A stretch of 64,000 nucleotides of DNA from Paenibacillus rhizovicinus (GTDB lineage Bacteria > Bacillota > Bacilli > Paenibacillales > Paenibacillaceae). The stretch is taken from assembly GCF_010365285.1 (NCBI RefSeq), contig NZ_CP048286.1:5444001-5508000 (forward strand), in the 5' to 3' direction. Position 1 is the first letter of the stretch, and each line of letters begins with the position of its first letter. This document shows positions 1-11,000 of the stretch, in pieces. The position numbers were made by a program, and so were the translations under genes. Under the pieces are notes generated by a model. It searched no databases. It was not told the origin of the DNA and was given only the letters and a program-made list of their open reading frames with translations.

Positions 1-930
1 GACAACGGAGTCGCTTCCGTATTCGCGACGCAAGATATCGCGAAGACTTATTACAAGAAGCTTAACGATATCTATAACCAAGGCTTAATGGACAAAGAAG
101 CCTTCGTTCAAAACTATGACCAGTACATCGCTAAGGTCTCTACAGGCCGCGTGCTCGGCATGTTCGACCAGCACTGGAACTTCCAGGACGGCGAAAACGA
201 GCTGATCTCGCAGAATAAGATTGGCGAAACGTATGTTGGCTTCCCGCTGACGTACGATGGCGTTACGGATCACTACCTGGACCGTCCCGTTCTCAACTTG
301 AACAACGGCTTCGGCATCAGCAAGGATGCGAAGGATCCCGTGCGCATCATCAAGTTCCTCGACGCGTTAATGACGGAAGACTGGCAGAAGACGCTGTCGT
401 GGGGTGAGAAAGGCGTCGACTACGAAGTGGACGCGAACGGTAAATTCACCCGTACGCAGAAAGAGCGCGACGAGCAGAATGATCCGACTTGGAAGCTGGC
501 CAATAAAGCCGATGCGTTCTACGGTTACGCGCCGAAGATGGAAGGCACCTTCACCGACGGCAACGCTACGTCGGCGGGAACTCAGCCAGACGAGTTCTAC
601 GCCTCGCTTAAGCCGCAGGATAAAGAAATCCTGGACGCCTACAAACACAAGACTTGGACGGAATTCTTCACGCCTGCGCCGGAGAATCCGGTCGCTTATC
701 CGGCCTGGAACATCGATCTGATCGACGGCTCGGATGCATCGGTAGCAAACAAGCAAATGACGGATGCTACGCTTAAGTATCTGCCTCAGGCGATTATGGC
801 GAAGACGGAGAAATTCGACACTGTCTGGGATCAGTACGTGAATGCTTACAAGAAGATCAACGTGAAAGCGTACGAAGATCGGATCAACTCGCAAATTCAG
901 TGGCGGACCCAGAACTGGTCCAGCAATTAA
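1..930 (+). CDS. Sugar ABC transporter substrate-binding protein (5' end missing)
   Basis: The frame is open from base 1 and stops at TAA 928-930, so 309 C-terminal codons are present and the signal peptide and lipobox lie outside the window. The text resembles the large LplA/YtcQ-type extracellular solute-binding proteins of Paenibacillaceae, for example the segments GFGISKDAKDPVR and FLDALMTEDWQKTLSWGEKG near the hinge region. Two permease genes of the matching LplB/YtcP type follow directly, which supports a role as the surface receptor of an ABC importer. Xylan-degrading enzymes downstream suggest xylo- or arabinoxylo-oligosaccharides as ligand; that is inference. An internal ATG at 88 is not the start because coding text continues upstream of it. 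Confidence 0.85.
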   Translation, partial: DNGVASVFATQDIAKTYYKKLNDIYNQGLMDKEAFVQNYDQYIAKVSTGRVLGMFDQHWNFQDGENELISQNKIGETYVGFPLTYDGVTDHYLDRPVLNLNNGFGISKDAKDPVRIIKFLDALMTEDWQKTLSWGEKGVDYEVDANGKFTRTQKERDEQNDPTWKLANKADAFYGYAPKMEGTFTDGNATSAGTQPDEFYASLKPQDKEILDAYKHKTWTEFFTPAPENPVAYPAWNIDLIDGSDASVANKQMTDATLKYLPQAIMAKTEKFDTVWDQYVNAYKKINVKAYEDRINSQIQWRTQNWSSN

Positions 931-950
931 CCGAAGAACCGATAGGCTGC

Positions 951-981
951 GGAAAGCATCGGCGAACCGTCGATGCTTTCC
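951..981 (+). terminator. Intra-operon hairpin between binding protein and permease
   Basis: An 11-bp perfect stem (951-961 with 971-981, GGAAAGCATCG/CGATGCTTTCC) lies between the binding-protein stop and the permease ribosome site, followed by TTCTGCCTT rather than a clean T run. Such hairpins commonly lower permease expression relative to the binding protein or protect the upstream mRNA; which applies here is inference. Confidence 0.6.
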
Positions 982-1020
982 TTCTGCCTTACAGGCAGCA
1001 AGATAGGAGGAGAGAGAACG

Positions 1021-1989
1021 ATGGCAAGCGCCCCGAAAGCCCATACATCCAAGACGACTGTGGTGATGACCGCACCGAAGTCTTCCTTTCTGAAACGGAT
1101 GCGCAGCCAGAAGCAGTTGATGCTGATGTCGCTGCCTATGCTGCTTTACGTCTTTTTATTTTCCTACTACCCCCTTTGGGGCTGGACGCAAGCCTTTCAG
1201 AATTTCAAGCCGGCGTTGTCTTTTTCCCAGCAGGAATGGGTCGGCTTAAAGCAATTTAGATTTCTTTTCAGAGACGACACGTTTCTGCTCGTGCTTCGCA
1301 ACACCATTGCAATGAGCTTCATCAATCTTGTGCTCGGCTTCGTCACGGCGATCGTGTTCGCCATTTTGCTTAATGAAATCAAGACCAGGCTGTATAAGCG
1401 AGCGATACAAACGATCTCTTATCTCCCGCACTTTCTATCATGGATAATCGTAACGGGCCTCGTTGCGAATGCGCTTTCCGTGGACGGCGGCATCATCAAC
1501 GTCGTGCTCATGAAGCTCGGATTTATTCACGAACCGATCATGTGGCTCAGCAAACCTCACTACTTCTGGGGAATTGTCGGCGCTTCTCACGTGTGGAAGG
1601 AAATCGGATGGAATACGATTATTTACTTGGCGGCTATTACGTCCATCGATCCCTCTCTTTATGAGGCAGCTGAGATCGATGGAGCGAACCGATATCGTAA
1701 GATGCTTAATATCACGCTGCCGGGAATCAAATCGATCGTCATTATACTGGTGATCATGAATCTCGGATGGATTATGGACGCTGGATTCGAAGTGCAATAC
1801 TTCCTGGGTAACGGCGTCGTCGTCGACTGGTCGCAGACCATCGATATATTCGTCCTGAAATACGGCATACAGATCGGCAACTATTCGCTGGCAACCGCCG
1901 CAGGCATCTTTAAGACCGTGGTCAGCGTAGCGCTGATTTTCGCTGCCAATACGACCGCGAAACGCTTCGGCGAAGATCGATTAATATGA
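1021..1989 (+). CDS. Sugar ABC transporter permease, LplB-type
   Basis: This is a 322-residue polytopic inner-membrane permease. The start is ATG 1021, preceded by AGGAGGAGAG; an upstream in-frame ATG at 973 has no ribosome site. The N-terminus is basic and cytoplasmic, the first membrane segment ends in YYPLWGWTQAFQNF (typical of the LplB group), and the EAA-type loop that contacts the ATPase reads YEAAEIDGANRYRKML near residues 214-229. It should pair with the next gene to form the transmembrane channel of the importer whose receptor is upstream. No ATPase gene is present; in this group a shared MsmX-like ATPase encoded elsewhere usually serves, which is family knowledge. Confidence 0.9.
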   Translation: MASAPKAHTSKTTVVMTAPKSSFLKRMRSQKQLMLMSLPMLLYVFLFSYYPLWGWTQAFQNFKPALSFSQQEWVGLKQFRFLFRDDTFLLVLRNTIAMSFINLVLGFVTAIVFAILLNEIKTRLYKRAIQTISYLPHFLSWIIVTGLVANALSVDGGIINVVLMKLGFIHEPIMWLSKPHYFWGIVGASHVWKEIGWNTIIYLAAITSIDPSLYEAAEIDGANRYRKMLNITLPGIKSIVIILVIMNLGWIMDAGFEVQYFLGNGVVVDWSQTIDIFVLKYGIQIGNYSLATAAGIFKTVVSVALIFAANTTAKRFGEDRLI

Positions 1990-2002
1990 GGAGGGCATAC
2001 CG

Positions 2003-2902
2003 ATGAAATCGAGAACGCACAGTCTGGAGCCGGTTGTCTTCAACACGTTCAACGCCATCGTCATGATTGCGCTTGGAATCGTCACGCTGTATCCGTTTCT
2101 GAATACAATTGCCGTCTCGTTTAACGCCGGTAACGATACGCTCCGCGGAGGCATCTATCTATGGCCTCGGATTTGGACTTGGCAAAACTACAACGCCGTA
2201 TTCGCAGGCGGAACGATCTTTCACGCCTTCTGGGTATCGGTGGCAAGAACGCTCATCGCCACGGTGCTCAGCCTGTTTCTGACCTCGATGCTGGCGTATA
2301 CGATTAGCCGCAAGGAATATGTGTTTCGCCAGCCGATAACGATCATCGTCGTCCTGACGATGTATTTCAATGCAGGACTTATACCGAACTACTTCTTGAT
2401 CAAGGACTTGCATCTGCTCAATCATTTCGCGGTCTACGTCGTTCCGGGCTTGATCAGCGCCTTCAATATGATTGTTATTCGGACCTATATGCAGACGCTG
2501 CCGGAAGGGCTTATCGAATCGGCCAAGGTGGACGGAGCGGGAGACTTCCGGACGTTCTTCTCGATCATCCTGCCGCTGTGCCAGCCGGTTCTCGCTACCG
2601 TTGCGCTGTTCGTCGCAGTCGGCCAGTGGAATTCCTGGTTCGATACCTTCCTGTATGCGTCCTCCAAGCTGAACTTGAGCACGCTGCAGTACGAACTGAT
2701 GAAGCTGCTGTCTTCCGCATCGCTTTCGAACAGCAACCCGTCGGTAGCCAACGGGAACAATCCGGCGGCGATCAACATGGTGACCCCGTTATCGATTCGG
2801 GCGTCCATTACGATCGTCGCATCCTTGCCGATTCTCGTCGTCTATCCGTTCCTGCAAAAGTATTTCGTACATGGCTTGCAGCTCGGCGGCGTGAAGGAGT
2901 AG
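2003..2902 (+). CDS. Sugar ABC transporter permease, YtcP/LplC-type
   Basis: This 299-residue second permease starts at ATG 2003, just after AGGAGGGCATACCG and 13 nt behind the first permease stop, so the two are co-translated. It has about six membrane segments and an EAA loop reading IESAKVDGAGDFRTFF near residues 169-184. The C-terminus ends FVHGLQLGGVKE, the usual ending of the YtcP/LplC group. Together with the preceding genes it makes a complete sugar importer except for the ATPase. Confidence 0.9.
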   Translation: MKSRTHSLEPVVFNTFNAIVMIALGIVTLYPFLNTIAVSFNAGNDTLRGGIYLWPRIWTWQNYNAVFAGGTIFHAFWVSVARTLIATVLSLFLTSMLAYTISRKEYVFRQPITIIVVLTMYFNAGLIPNYFLIKDLHLLNHFAVYVVPGLISAFNMIVIRTYMQTLPEGLIESAKVDGAGDFRTFFSIILPLCQPVLATVALFVAVGQWNSWFDTFLYASSKLNLSTLQYELMKLLSSASLSNSNPSVANGNNPAAINMVTPLSIRASITIVASLPILVVYPFLQKYFVHGLQLGGVKE

Positions 2903-2953
2903 CAGCCGCTTGTCCGTGCCGCTATCCGAATCAAGTAACGCCGTACAGCGTAA

Positions 2954-3787
<834 letters not shown>

Positions 3788-3839
3788 TTCGGAATCAATT
3801 CGCATCATTATTTCGATTATGAATCAGGAGGAAGTCAAA

Positions 3840-5270
3840 ATGGAAGATACAGGAGTCAAGGTTGCAAGCGCTGTCGGTAAATTGCCGCCTCAAGGAAATC
3901 CGCTTGTCTCGCATAAGTTCGGGGCGGATCCGTACGCGCTCGTCTATGGAGACCGTGTCTACCTATACATGACGAACGACGTTCTCGAATATAACGCGGA
4001 CGGAAGCGTGAAGGACAATACGTACGGCAATATCAATCAAATCGGGGTGATCTCGTCCGATGATTTGGCGAACTGGACGGACCATGGCGTCATTGCCGCA
4101 GCAGGTCCGTCAGGTGCGGCCCGATGGGCGACGCAATCCTGGGCGCCTGCCATCGCGCATAAGGCGATGGATGGAAAGGATAAGTTTTTCCTTTATTTCG
4201 CGAATAATGCGAGCGGTATCGGCGTCTTGGAGGGCGACAGCCCGACGGGACCTTGGAAGGACCCGATCGGCAAGGCGCTGATCTTAAGATCAACGCCAGG
4301 AGTCGAGGATGTCACATGGTTATTCGATCCGGCCGTATTCGTCGATGATGACGGCAAGGCTTATATCTACTTCGGCGGCGGCGTGCCGGAAGGCAAGGAT
4401 GAAATGCCGAATACCGCGCGGGTGATGGAGCTCGGCGACGATATGACCAGCGTAGTAGGCGAAGCCAAGGTTATTCCTGCTCCATTCATGTTCGAAGATG
4501 CAGGAATCAACAAGCATAACGGCACTTACTACTATACTTATTGTTCGAACTTCTATGATGGCGTCCGTCCGGAAGGTAGTCCTCCGGCAGGAGAGATTGC
4601 CTATATGACCAGCGACAATCCGCTTGGCCCGTGGACATACCGGGGGACTATACTGAAGAACCCGGGCTATTTCTTCGGCGTGGGCGGCAATAACCACCAT
4701 GTCATCTTCCGGTTTAAGGATGCTTGGTATATCGCCTATCATGCCCAAACCTTATCCCAAGCGATGGGCGTGGCGCAAGGCTATCGTTCCACCCATCTGA
4801 ATCAGCTGACCTTCCGGGAGGCCGATCCGTCTATTCAAGAGATCACTGCGGATTACAAAGGCGTACCGCAGATTATAACGTTCAATCCGTATAATCGGGT
4901 GGAAGCGGCAACGATAGCATGGCAGTCAGGCATTGCAACGGAAGCTGCCGCATCCGGCGGAATGGCCGTTACGGATATCGACAGCGGTGACTGGATTGCG
5001 TTATCCAAGGTGGATTTCGGCAGTAAAGGAGCTTCGGCGTTTACGGCAACCTTGTCGGATGCTGGCGCGGCGAGCGTAATCGAACTGCGGCTGGATGCAG
5101 CGGACGGCAAGCTGGTAGGTAAATTGCAGGTTCCGGCAGCGGCAGCGGAATTGGCCGAATACCGCACCGAGGTAAGTGGTGCCGAAGGCGTCCATGATTT
5201 ATATCTGGTATTTAAAGGGGAGCCCGAAACCAAGCTGTTCAAGCTATATGACTGGCAGTTCAGCGAATAA
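3840..5270 (+). CDS. GH43 arabinofuranosidase-like enzyme with C-terminal CBM6-like module
   Basis: The product has 476 residues. ATG 3840 is chosen because AGGAGG sits at 3826-3833; an open frame reaching back to 3672 overlaps the esterase and has no ribosome site. The N-terminal five-bladed propeller shows GADPYALVYGDRVYLYMTND (Asp base in ADP), a second Asp in LFDPAVFVDDDGKAYIYF, and FEDAGINKHNGTYYYTY, which probably carries the general-acid Glu. This pattern matches arabinoxylan arabinofuranohydrolases of the XynD group. Residues about 340-476 form a beta-rich module like CBM6. There is no signal peptide, so it probably trims arabinose from imported oligosaccharides. Confidence 0.85.
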   Translation: MEDTGVKVASAVGKLPPQGNPLVSHKFGADPYALVYGDRVYLYMTNDVLEYNADGSVKDNTYGNINQIGVISSDDLANWTDHGVIAAAGPSGAARWATQSWAPAIAHKAMDGKDKFFLYFANNASGIGVLEGDSPTGPWKDPIGKALILRSTPGVEDVTWLFDPAVFVDDDGKAYIYFGGGVPEGKDEMPNTARVMELGDDMTSVVGEAKVIPAPFMFEDAGINKHNGTYYYTYCSNFYDGVRPEGSPPAGEIAYMTSDNPLGPWTYRGTILKNPGYFFGVGGNNHHVIFRFKDAWYIAYHAQTLSQAMGVAQGYRSTHLNQLTFREADPSIQEITADYKGVPQIITFNPYNRVEAATIAWQSGIATEAAASGGMAVTDIDSGDWIALSKVDFGSKGASAFTATLSDAGAASVIELRLDAADGKLVGKLQVPAAAAELAEYRTEVSGAEGVHDLYLVFKGEPETKLFKLYDWQFSE

Positions 5271-5290
5271 GCTCCATCGAGTGAAGTAGG

Positions 5291-5324
5291 AAGATCATGG
5301 CCCGTAAGAGCCGTGATCTTTTTT
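5291..5324 (+). terminator. Terminator or attenuator between the two GH43 genes
   Basis: An 11-bp stem with one G-U pair (5291-5301 with 5310-5320) is followed by a T run. It sits inside the hydrolase group and may adjust the ratio of arabinofuranosidase to xylosidase. Confidence 0.75.
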
Positions 5325-5366
5325 GCCGAAATGGATGAAACGGTGCGAAGAGAGGAGAACGTTCAC

Positions 5367-6875
5367 ATGAGCGGCACAAGGATTACGAACCCGATTCTAT
5401 GGGCGGATGTACCGGATATCGACATTATCCGCGTGGAGTCATCCTTCTATATGGTCAGCACCAGCATGCATGCGATGCCGGGCTGTCCGATTATGAAGTC
5501 GGCGAACCTGCGGGATTGGGAAATTGTCAATTATGTGTTCGATACGCTTGAGGATAACGATGCCCATAATCTAGTAGACGGAAAGGGCATTTACGGCCAA
5601 GGCTCCTGGGCTTCCAGTCTCCGGTATCATAACGGCACCTTCTATGTTTGCTTCTCGTGTAACGACATGCAGCAATTCTATATATACCGGACGCAGGATA
5701 TCGAGAATGGCCGGTGGGAGCGCAATGCGATCAAGGGTCTCCTTCATGATCCCGCCTTGTTGTTCGATGCAGGCCGCGTCTTCGTGTTCAGCGGGAACGG
5801 GGATATTCATATTACCGAACTAACGACTGATTTGAAGGCGATCCAACCGGAAGGCATCTGTCAACTGCTGTTCGAGGGAGAACGGGACGGAATCGGCCTG
5901 CGGATCGAGGGCTGCCATGCGTATAAGCTGAACGGCTATTATTATTTGTTTTTCATCGATTGGCCAAGAACGGGTAACGGACGCCGCAGACAGCTTTGTT
6001 ACCGCTCGAAGGAGCTCCTGGGGCCATACGAGCACAAAGTGATCGTGGACGATGATCTGGGTTATCGCAATAAAGGCGTTGCGCAGGGCGGCATTGTCGA
6101 TACGCCAGCCGGAGAATGGCATGCCTTCCTGTTCCAGGATCATGATGCGGTTGGGCGAATTCCATGCGTGCTGCCCATGATCTGGGAGAGTGGTTGGCCG
6201 GTACTTGGCGAAGGCGGCAAAGTGCCCGAGGCATTCGAAACGCAGCTGCCGGAATCGGCATCCAAGTCGATCGCGATTAGCGATGAATTCGAATATGCCG
6301 AGGACAAATTGGCTTTGAACTGGCAGTGGAATCACAATCCGGACAAGCAGTTATGGTCTGTAACAACTCGGCCGGGCTATTTGCGTTTGATGACCGGTCA
6401 TCTCGCCAGCAGTGTCGTACATGCACGAAACACGCTGACGCAGAGGACGGAGGGACCCGTCTGCAGCGGTGCTGCGGTGCTGGAGTTGAACCATATGAGA
6501 CCGGGGGATTATGCAGGTCTCGTCGCCTTGCAGAATGCGTATGGCACAGTGGGCATTCAAGTGAGTTATAGCGGCGAGCGTTACGTCGTGACGGGGATGA
6601 ACCGCGGCGACGGCGGGATGGAGACCGTTGAGCGCGTCCCTTACGAGCATAGCAGCATTCAGGTGAAGATCGCGTTCGATTTTCGGGAGAGCCGAGATCT
6701 TGCTTCTTTCTTCTATTCGGTTGCCGGCGAGGAATGGACCGCAATCGGACGGCCGCTGCAGATGACATACACGCTGGATCATTTCATGGGGTATCGCATT
6801 GGCTTGTTTAACTATGCAGAGAAGGAAGCCGGAGGTTTCGTTGATTTCGATTACTTCCATTATATGAAAGCCTGA
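5367..6875 (+). CDS. GH43 beta-xylosidase-like enzyme with C-terminal beta-sandwich
   Basis: This 502-residue enzyme starts at ATG 5367, preceded by GAGAGGAG; the open frame to 5313 crosses the upstream terminator and is not used. The catalytic propeller (about 1-300) begins NPILWADVPDIDIIRVESSF, with the Asp base in PDID. It shows HDPALLFDAGRVFVF for the middle Asp and IEGCHAYKLNGYYYLFF for the likely general-acid Glu. Residues about 315-502 form the concanavalin-like sandwich typical of GH43 xylosidases (SDEFEY, then LNWQWNHNPD). With no signal peptide it should release xylose from short xylo-oligosaccharides in the cytoplasm. Confidence 0.87.
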   Translation: MSGTRITNPILWADVPDIDIIRVESSFYMVSTSMHAMPGCPIMKSANLRDWEIVNYVFDTLEDNDAHNLVDGKGIYGQGSWASSLRYHNGTFYVCFSCNDMQQFYIYRTQDIENGRWERNAIKGLLHDPALLFDAGRVFVFSGNGDIHITELTTDLKAIQPEGICQLLFEGERDGIGLRIEGCHAYKLNGYYYLFFIDWPRTGNGRRRQLCYRSKELLGPYEHKVIVDDDLGYRNKGVAQGGIVDTPAGEWHAFLFQDHDAVGRIPCVLPMIWESGWPVLGEGGKVPEAFETQLPESASKSIAISDEFEYAEDKLALNWQWNHNPDKQLWSVTTRPGYLRLMTGHLASSVVHARNTLTQRTEGPVCSGAAVLELNHMRPGDYAGLVALQNAYGTVGIQVSYSGERYVVTGMNRGDGGMETVERVPYEHSSIQVKIAFDFRESRDLASFFYSVAGEEWTAIGRPLQMTYTLDHFMGYRIGLFNYAEKEAGGFVDFDYFHYMKA

Positions 6876-6915
6876 CAACAAATCGGTGAACAAGGAAGGA
6901 AGAGGTGTTCGAGGT

Positions 6916-7923
6916 ATGACAGAAAGACGGATACGAGCGGATCATTCGTTAGCGACAGCGTTTCAGAACGATTTTCTGATCGGCGCAGCCGTTAATTCGC
7001 GGACGATCATCAGCCAGAGCAGCCTGCTGCAGCAGCACTACAACAGCATCACGGCAGAGAATGAAATGAAGTTTGAAAGTCTTCATCCGGGAGAACAAAG
7101 GTATTCGTTCGAGCAAGCGGACCGCATTGCCCAATTTGCCCGCGAGAATGGCATGAAGCTGAGAGGTCACGCGTTAGTGTGGCACAATCAAACGCCGCAA
7201 TGGGTGTTCGAGGACGGCAACGGAGGGCCGGCGGGACGCGAGCTGCTGCTATCGCGAATGAAGTCTCATATCGACACCGTCGTGAACCGGTACAAGGACA
7301 CGATTTACTGCTGGGACGTTGTCAACGAAGCGGTGACCGATGAAGGAACGGAGCAGCTTCGTCCTTCGAAGTGGCTGCAGGGCATCGGGGAGGATTATAT
7401 CGAGCTGGCGTTCCGGTCCGCTCATGAAGCGGATCCGAATGCGCTCTTATTCTATAATGATTACAATGAGTGCAACCCCCTCAAAAGAGAGAAAATTCAT
7501 TCGCTCGTCAAAGCTCTGTTGGAGAAGGGCGCTCCTGTTCATGGAATCGGGCTTCAGGCGCATTGGAGCTTGTTGAATCCGTCTCTCGATCATATCAGGG
7601 AAGCAATCGAACGATATGCCTCGCTTGGCGTGAAGCTTCAAATTACGGAGATGGATGTGTCCATGTTCGAGTTCGCTGACAGACGCACCGATCTGACGGA
7701 GCCTACGGCAGAGATGCTTCGACTGCAGGAGGAGAGATACGAGCAGTTTTTTCGGTTGTTCCTGGAATATCGCGACGTGCTTGCAAGCGTTACCTTCTGG
7801 GGCGCGGCGGATGATTATACGTGGCTGGATTATTTTCCGGTTCGCGGGAGGAAGAATTGGCCGCTATTGTTCGACACGGAGCAGCGTCCGAAAGGGGCGG
7901 TTTCGGCTATTATTTCTTTGTAG
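6916..7923 (+). CDS. Intracellular GH10 endo-1,4-beta-xylanase
   Basis: This is a 335-residue single-domain GH10 enzyme. ATG 6916 is preferred over GTG 6886; purine-rich GGAAGGAAGAGG lies upstream of it. The acid/base is Glu138 in WDVVNEA and the nucleophile is Glu245 in ITEMDVSMF. Substrate-site residues are seen in ENEMKFE, GHALVWHNQTP and VTFWGAADDYTWL. No signal peptide or accessory domain is present, as in the small intracellular GH10 enzymes of Paenibacillus xylan-use clusters that cut imported oligosaccharides. It is the last gene before a strong terminator facing the convergent surface xylanase gene. Confidence 0.95.
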   Translation: MTERRIRADHSLATAFQNDFLIGAAVNSRTIISQSSLLQQHYNSITAENEMKFESLHPGEQRYSFEQADRIAQFARENGMKLRGHALVWHNQTPQWVFEDGNGGPAGRELLLSRMKSHIDTVVNRYKDTIYCWDVVNEAVTDEGTEQLRPSKWLQGIGEDYIELAFRSAHEADPNALLFYNDYNECNPLKREKIHSLVKALLEKGAPVHGIGLQAHWSLLNPSLDHIREAIERYASLGVKLQITEMDVSMFEFADRRTDLTEPTAEMLRLQEERYEQFFRLFLEYRDVLASVTFWGAADDYTWLDYFPVRGRKNWPLLFDTEQRPKGAVSAIISL

Positions 7924-8020
7924 TGGGGCGTACATAAAGGATATGCATACCCCCAAGAGCCTATATGGAGAGAGATCCAGTGATCCACTATGCGTTCATC
8001 ACAACTGTCCGCGGATCAAC

Positions 8021-8061
8021 AAAGAAGCCTTCCCCCGAGGATATAGGGGGAAGGCTTCTTT
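8021..8061. terminator. Bidirectional terminator between convergent xylanase genes
   Basis: This is a perfect 16-bp inverted repeat (8021-8036 with 8046-8061) with a 9-nt loop, flanked by A on one side and T on the other, so it can stop transcription from both directions. It lies between the intracellular and the surface-anchored xylanase genes. Confidence 0.92.
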
Positions 8062-8084
8062 GCTGCAAGCTGCAATGTCTGTTC

Positions 8085-11000
8085 TTACATGAATTTATAA
8101 AGTCCGTAAATGATAACGGCTGCTTGAGCGCGGGTAGCGTTGCCGGCAGGGGCGAACGTCCCGTTCCCCATGCCGCTCACGATACCGGCTTGCTGCAATG
8201 CTTTAATTGCCGGTGCAGCATAATCCTTAATACTTGCATCGTCGGCAAACTTGATTTCATCAACGGTATTTTGCAGTTTGATATTGGCCTTGGCTGCAGC
8301 GCGATACAGCATAGCGGCCATTTCCTGCCTGCTGATTGCATCGTTGATGCCGTAAGATCCGTCCGCTTTCCCGCTCACGATACCGAGCTGTTGGGCCGAA
8401 GCGATGGCCCGATAATACCAAGCGCCTTCCTTCGCATCCGTAAAGGTGCTTGTTGCCGTGTCGCTGTTTAGATCCAGCGCATTCATCAGCATCTGGATGA
8501 ACTCGGCTCTGGTAACCGGATGGTTCGGCGCGAAAGTTCCGGCAGCAACGCCGGCAACAATCCCCCGCGCTTCGAGAGCTTGGATGCTTTCCGCCGCCCA
8601 CGGCACATTGTTCACGTCTTGGAATGCAGAAGCGTTGAACTTGGCGACGTATTTGCTGAAATGTTTCGGAGAAAATTCGATTTTCCCCGTCGCCGCGTCG
8701 TACTTCCCGTTTTTGACGATCTCCAGCTTGCCGTTATCAGCGATGTAATAGACGACGACATTGTTTGGATTTTCACCCGGCTTCAGGGTGTAATCCATGC
8801 TGACTTTAACGTCGTTTCCGGTAAAATTCGTTATTTTCGAGCCGTTGACGCTTAGGTTGAAATCATAGACGGTATTTCCGCCTACTTGGCTTCTTGCCGC
8901 GTCGGACAGCGAAGCCGGGTCTACGACGGCTACGGACAACTGAACGTTGCCGGTTCCGTTCGCATCGCTGTGCTTCAGCAAATTCGGATCGATTGTAACC
9001 GTGGCCAAACCGGTGTCGATCGCGATCGATTGGAGCTGATTCGACAGCGCTATCACTTGATCTGTCGGCAAGTTGACTTGCACTTCTTTAACGCCGGCAG
9101 CGAGCTGCACTTGAATCGTTACGGATTTGTCCGTTGATTGGCTGACTCCTTGCTGGAAATCGCTCGAACCGATGGTTACGGAAGCCGTACCGTTGCTGTC
9201 CGGCTGAGCTTTTGCAACGATATGATTCTTATCAACGGTGTTGCTAGATCCTTGCGACGTCGTATCGCTGCCAGGCGGTGTAGCGGTCGACCCCGATGGC
9301 GGTGAAGTGGTCGAACCTGCGGCCGCAAGTTCCAACGTGCCAATCTGGAATAGATCCTGATAAGCCGTTCCGGTAGCGTCGTTCCAAGCGAACGCGCCAA
9401 TGCGCGCGCCGGCTTTCGCATCGTTCACCTGCACGTCAAAGCCGATCTGGGTGCCAATCGCAGGCGTGATCTGGATAAACGGAATCTTCATCTCGACGAT
9501 GTAGGCGTTCGTCGTCTCGTCGTACGTCGTCGCAGAAGTCATCGTCGTCGCTTTGCCCTGATTATCCGTCATGCCTGCGTCAACCGTCGCAAAGCCGTCA
9601 TACCGAACGCGGTAATGCCCGGAAGCGTTCGAGTACATGGCGCTGGAGCCGTTCGTCAGGTCGGCAACCACTTCGACTGAATCCTGCTCCCAGGGGTTCG
9701 CGTTCCCCTTGTCCAGCGGTTCGGACGGATCTTTGGTCACTTGCGCGAGTACGTACAGGTTCCCGTTGTCCCACAACATGCGTGCGGTAGCGGCCGGCAT
9801 GTGCGTATCCGCCTTCGTGTTGCCTGCCTGCGCGACATTGATAGCGACAGGCGTTGCCGTCTTCCAAACGTTGTCTACTTTGCCGTCGATGTTCGGCGTT
9901 CCCTTCGCGGCTTTTGAAGTTTTGCCTCCGGCGGGCTTTGTCGGAGCATGGTAATTCGCCAGGTATCCGGCCGGGTCGATCACGGCGTAGAACGCGTCTT
10001 TCGGATACAAGCTGCCGTCGAACAGCAGCGGGCTGCCTGAAGACAACCAGCTGTTGGTGTCTGTCAGCCCCCAGAGCGTGATGCGCTGCACGGTGTCCTT
10101 GAAGGCGGGATCGGTATACACTTGCATCAAACGCGCGTACTGTGCGCCTTGGGCTTGTGCCTGCTCGGTCGTCTGCTGTCCGTTCGTGCCGGCGGAGATG
10201 TCCAGCTCGCTGATCGAGACTTTGACGCCAATATCCTTGAACATCTGAATCGTCTTTTTCTCATTGTTTGGGTTGGTGCCGAGGCCGTTATGCTCTTGCA
10301 TGCCGACGCCTTGTATGAGTTGCTTGCCTGGGTGATCCAACGCCCAGCGGTCATTAATGTCTTTCACCATGTCGCGAACTGCCGCGGCCTTATTCTGGTC
10401 GTCCATGCTGTAATCGTTGTAGTACAATAAGACGTTGTAATTCGGCTCTGCTGCACGGGCATCCTTGAACGCCTGTTCGACGTAGTTGGCGTCCGTTGCC
10501 TTCAACCACGGGGTTGATTTCAGGTAGCTGTGCCAGTCCGTCGGACTAAGAGAGCTGTCGCGGACGGAGCCCGCCATCGCTTCGTTGACGACGTCCCATG
10601 AGATGATGTTCTGCGTGCTTGCGTTGAACTTGCCGTCAAAATGCGTGAGCACCGCGTTAATATAGGCGTTCATGTTCGCATACGCCTGGTCTGCGGTCAG
10701 TCCCGGGTTGGACGGAGTCGAGTCGGAGTCGGAGGTCTTATCGTTGTTCAGCCACGGAATCGATTGCCCTTCCCAGACGAGCGTATGTCCATGGATTTTC
10801 AGGCCATTGTCGATCGCGCTCTGAAGCTCCGTGTCCGCTTCGTTATAGCTCAGATCCGCAACCTTATGCGTAGCGGCGCTGGTGCCGATCAGCGAAGCCG
10901 GCTTCATCGCGTTCTCGGGCGTCACGACGCCGAACTGGGCTTTCAGGACAGGCATGATCGGGTCTTGCATGTAATAGGGGCCTATGATGCTGCCCATCAA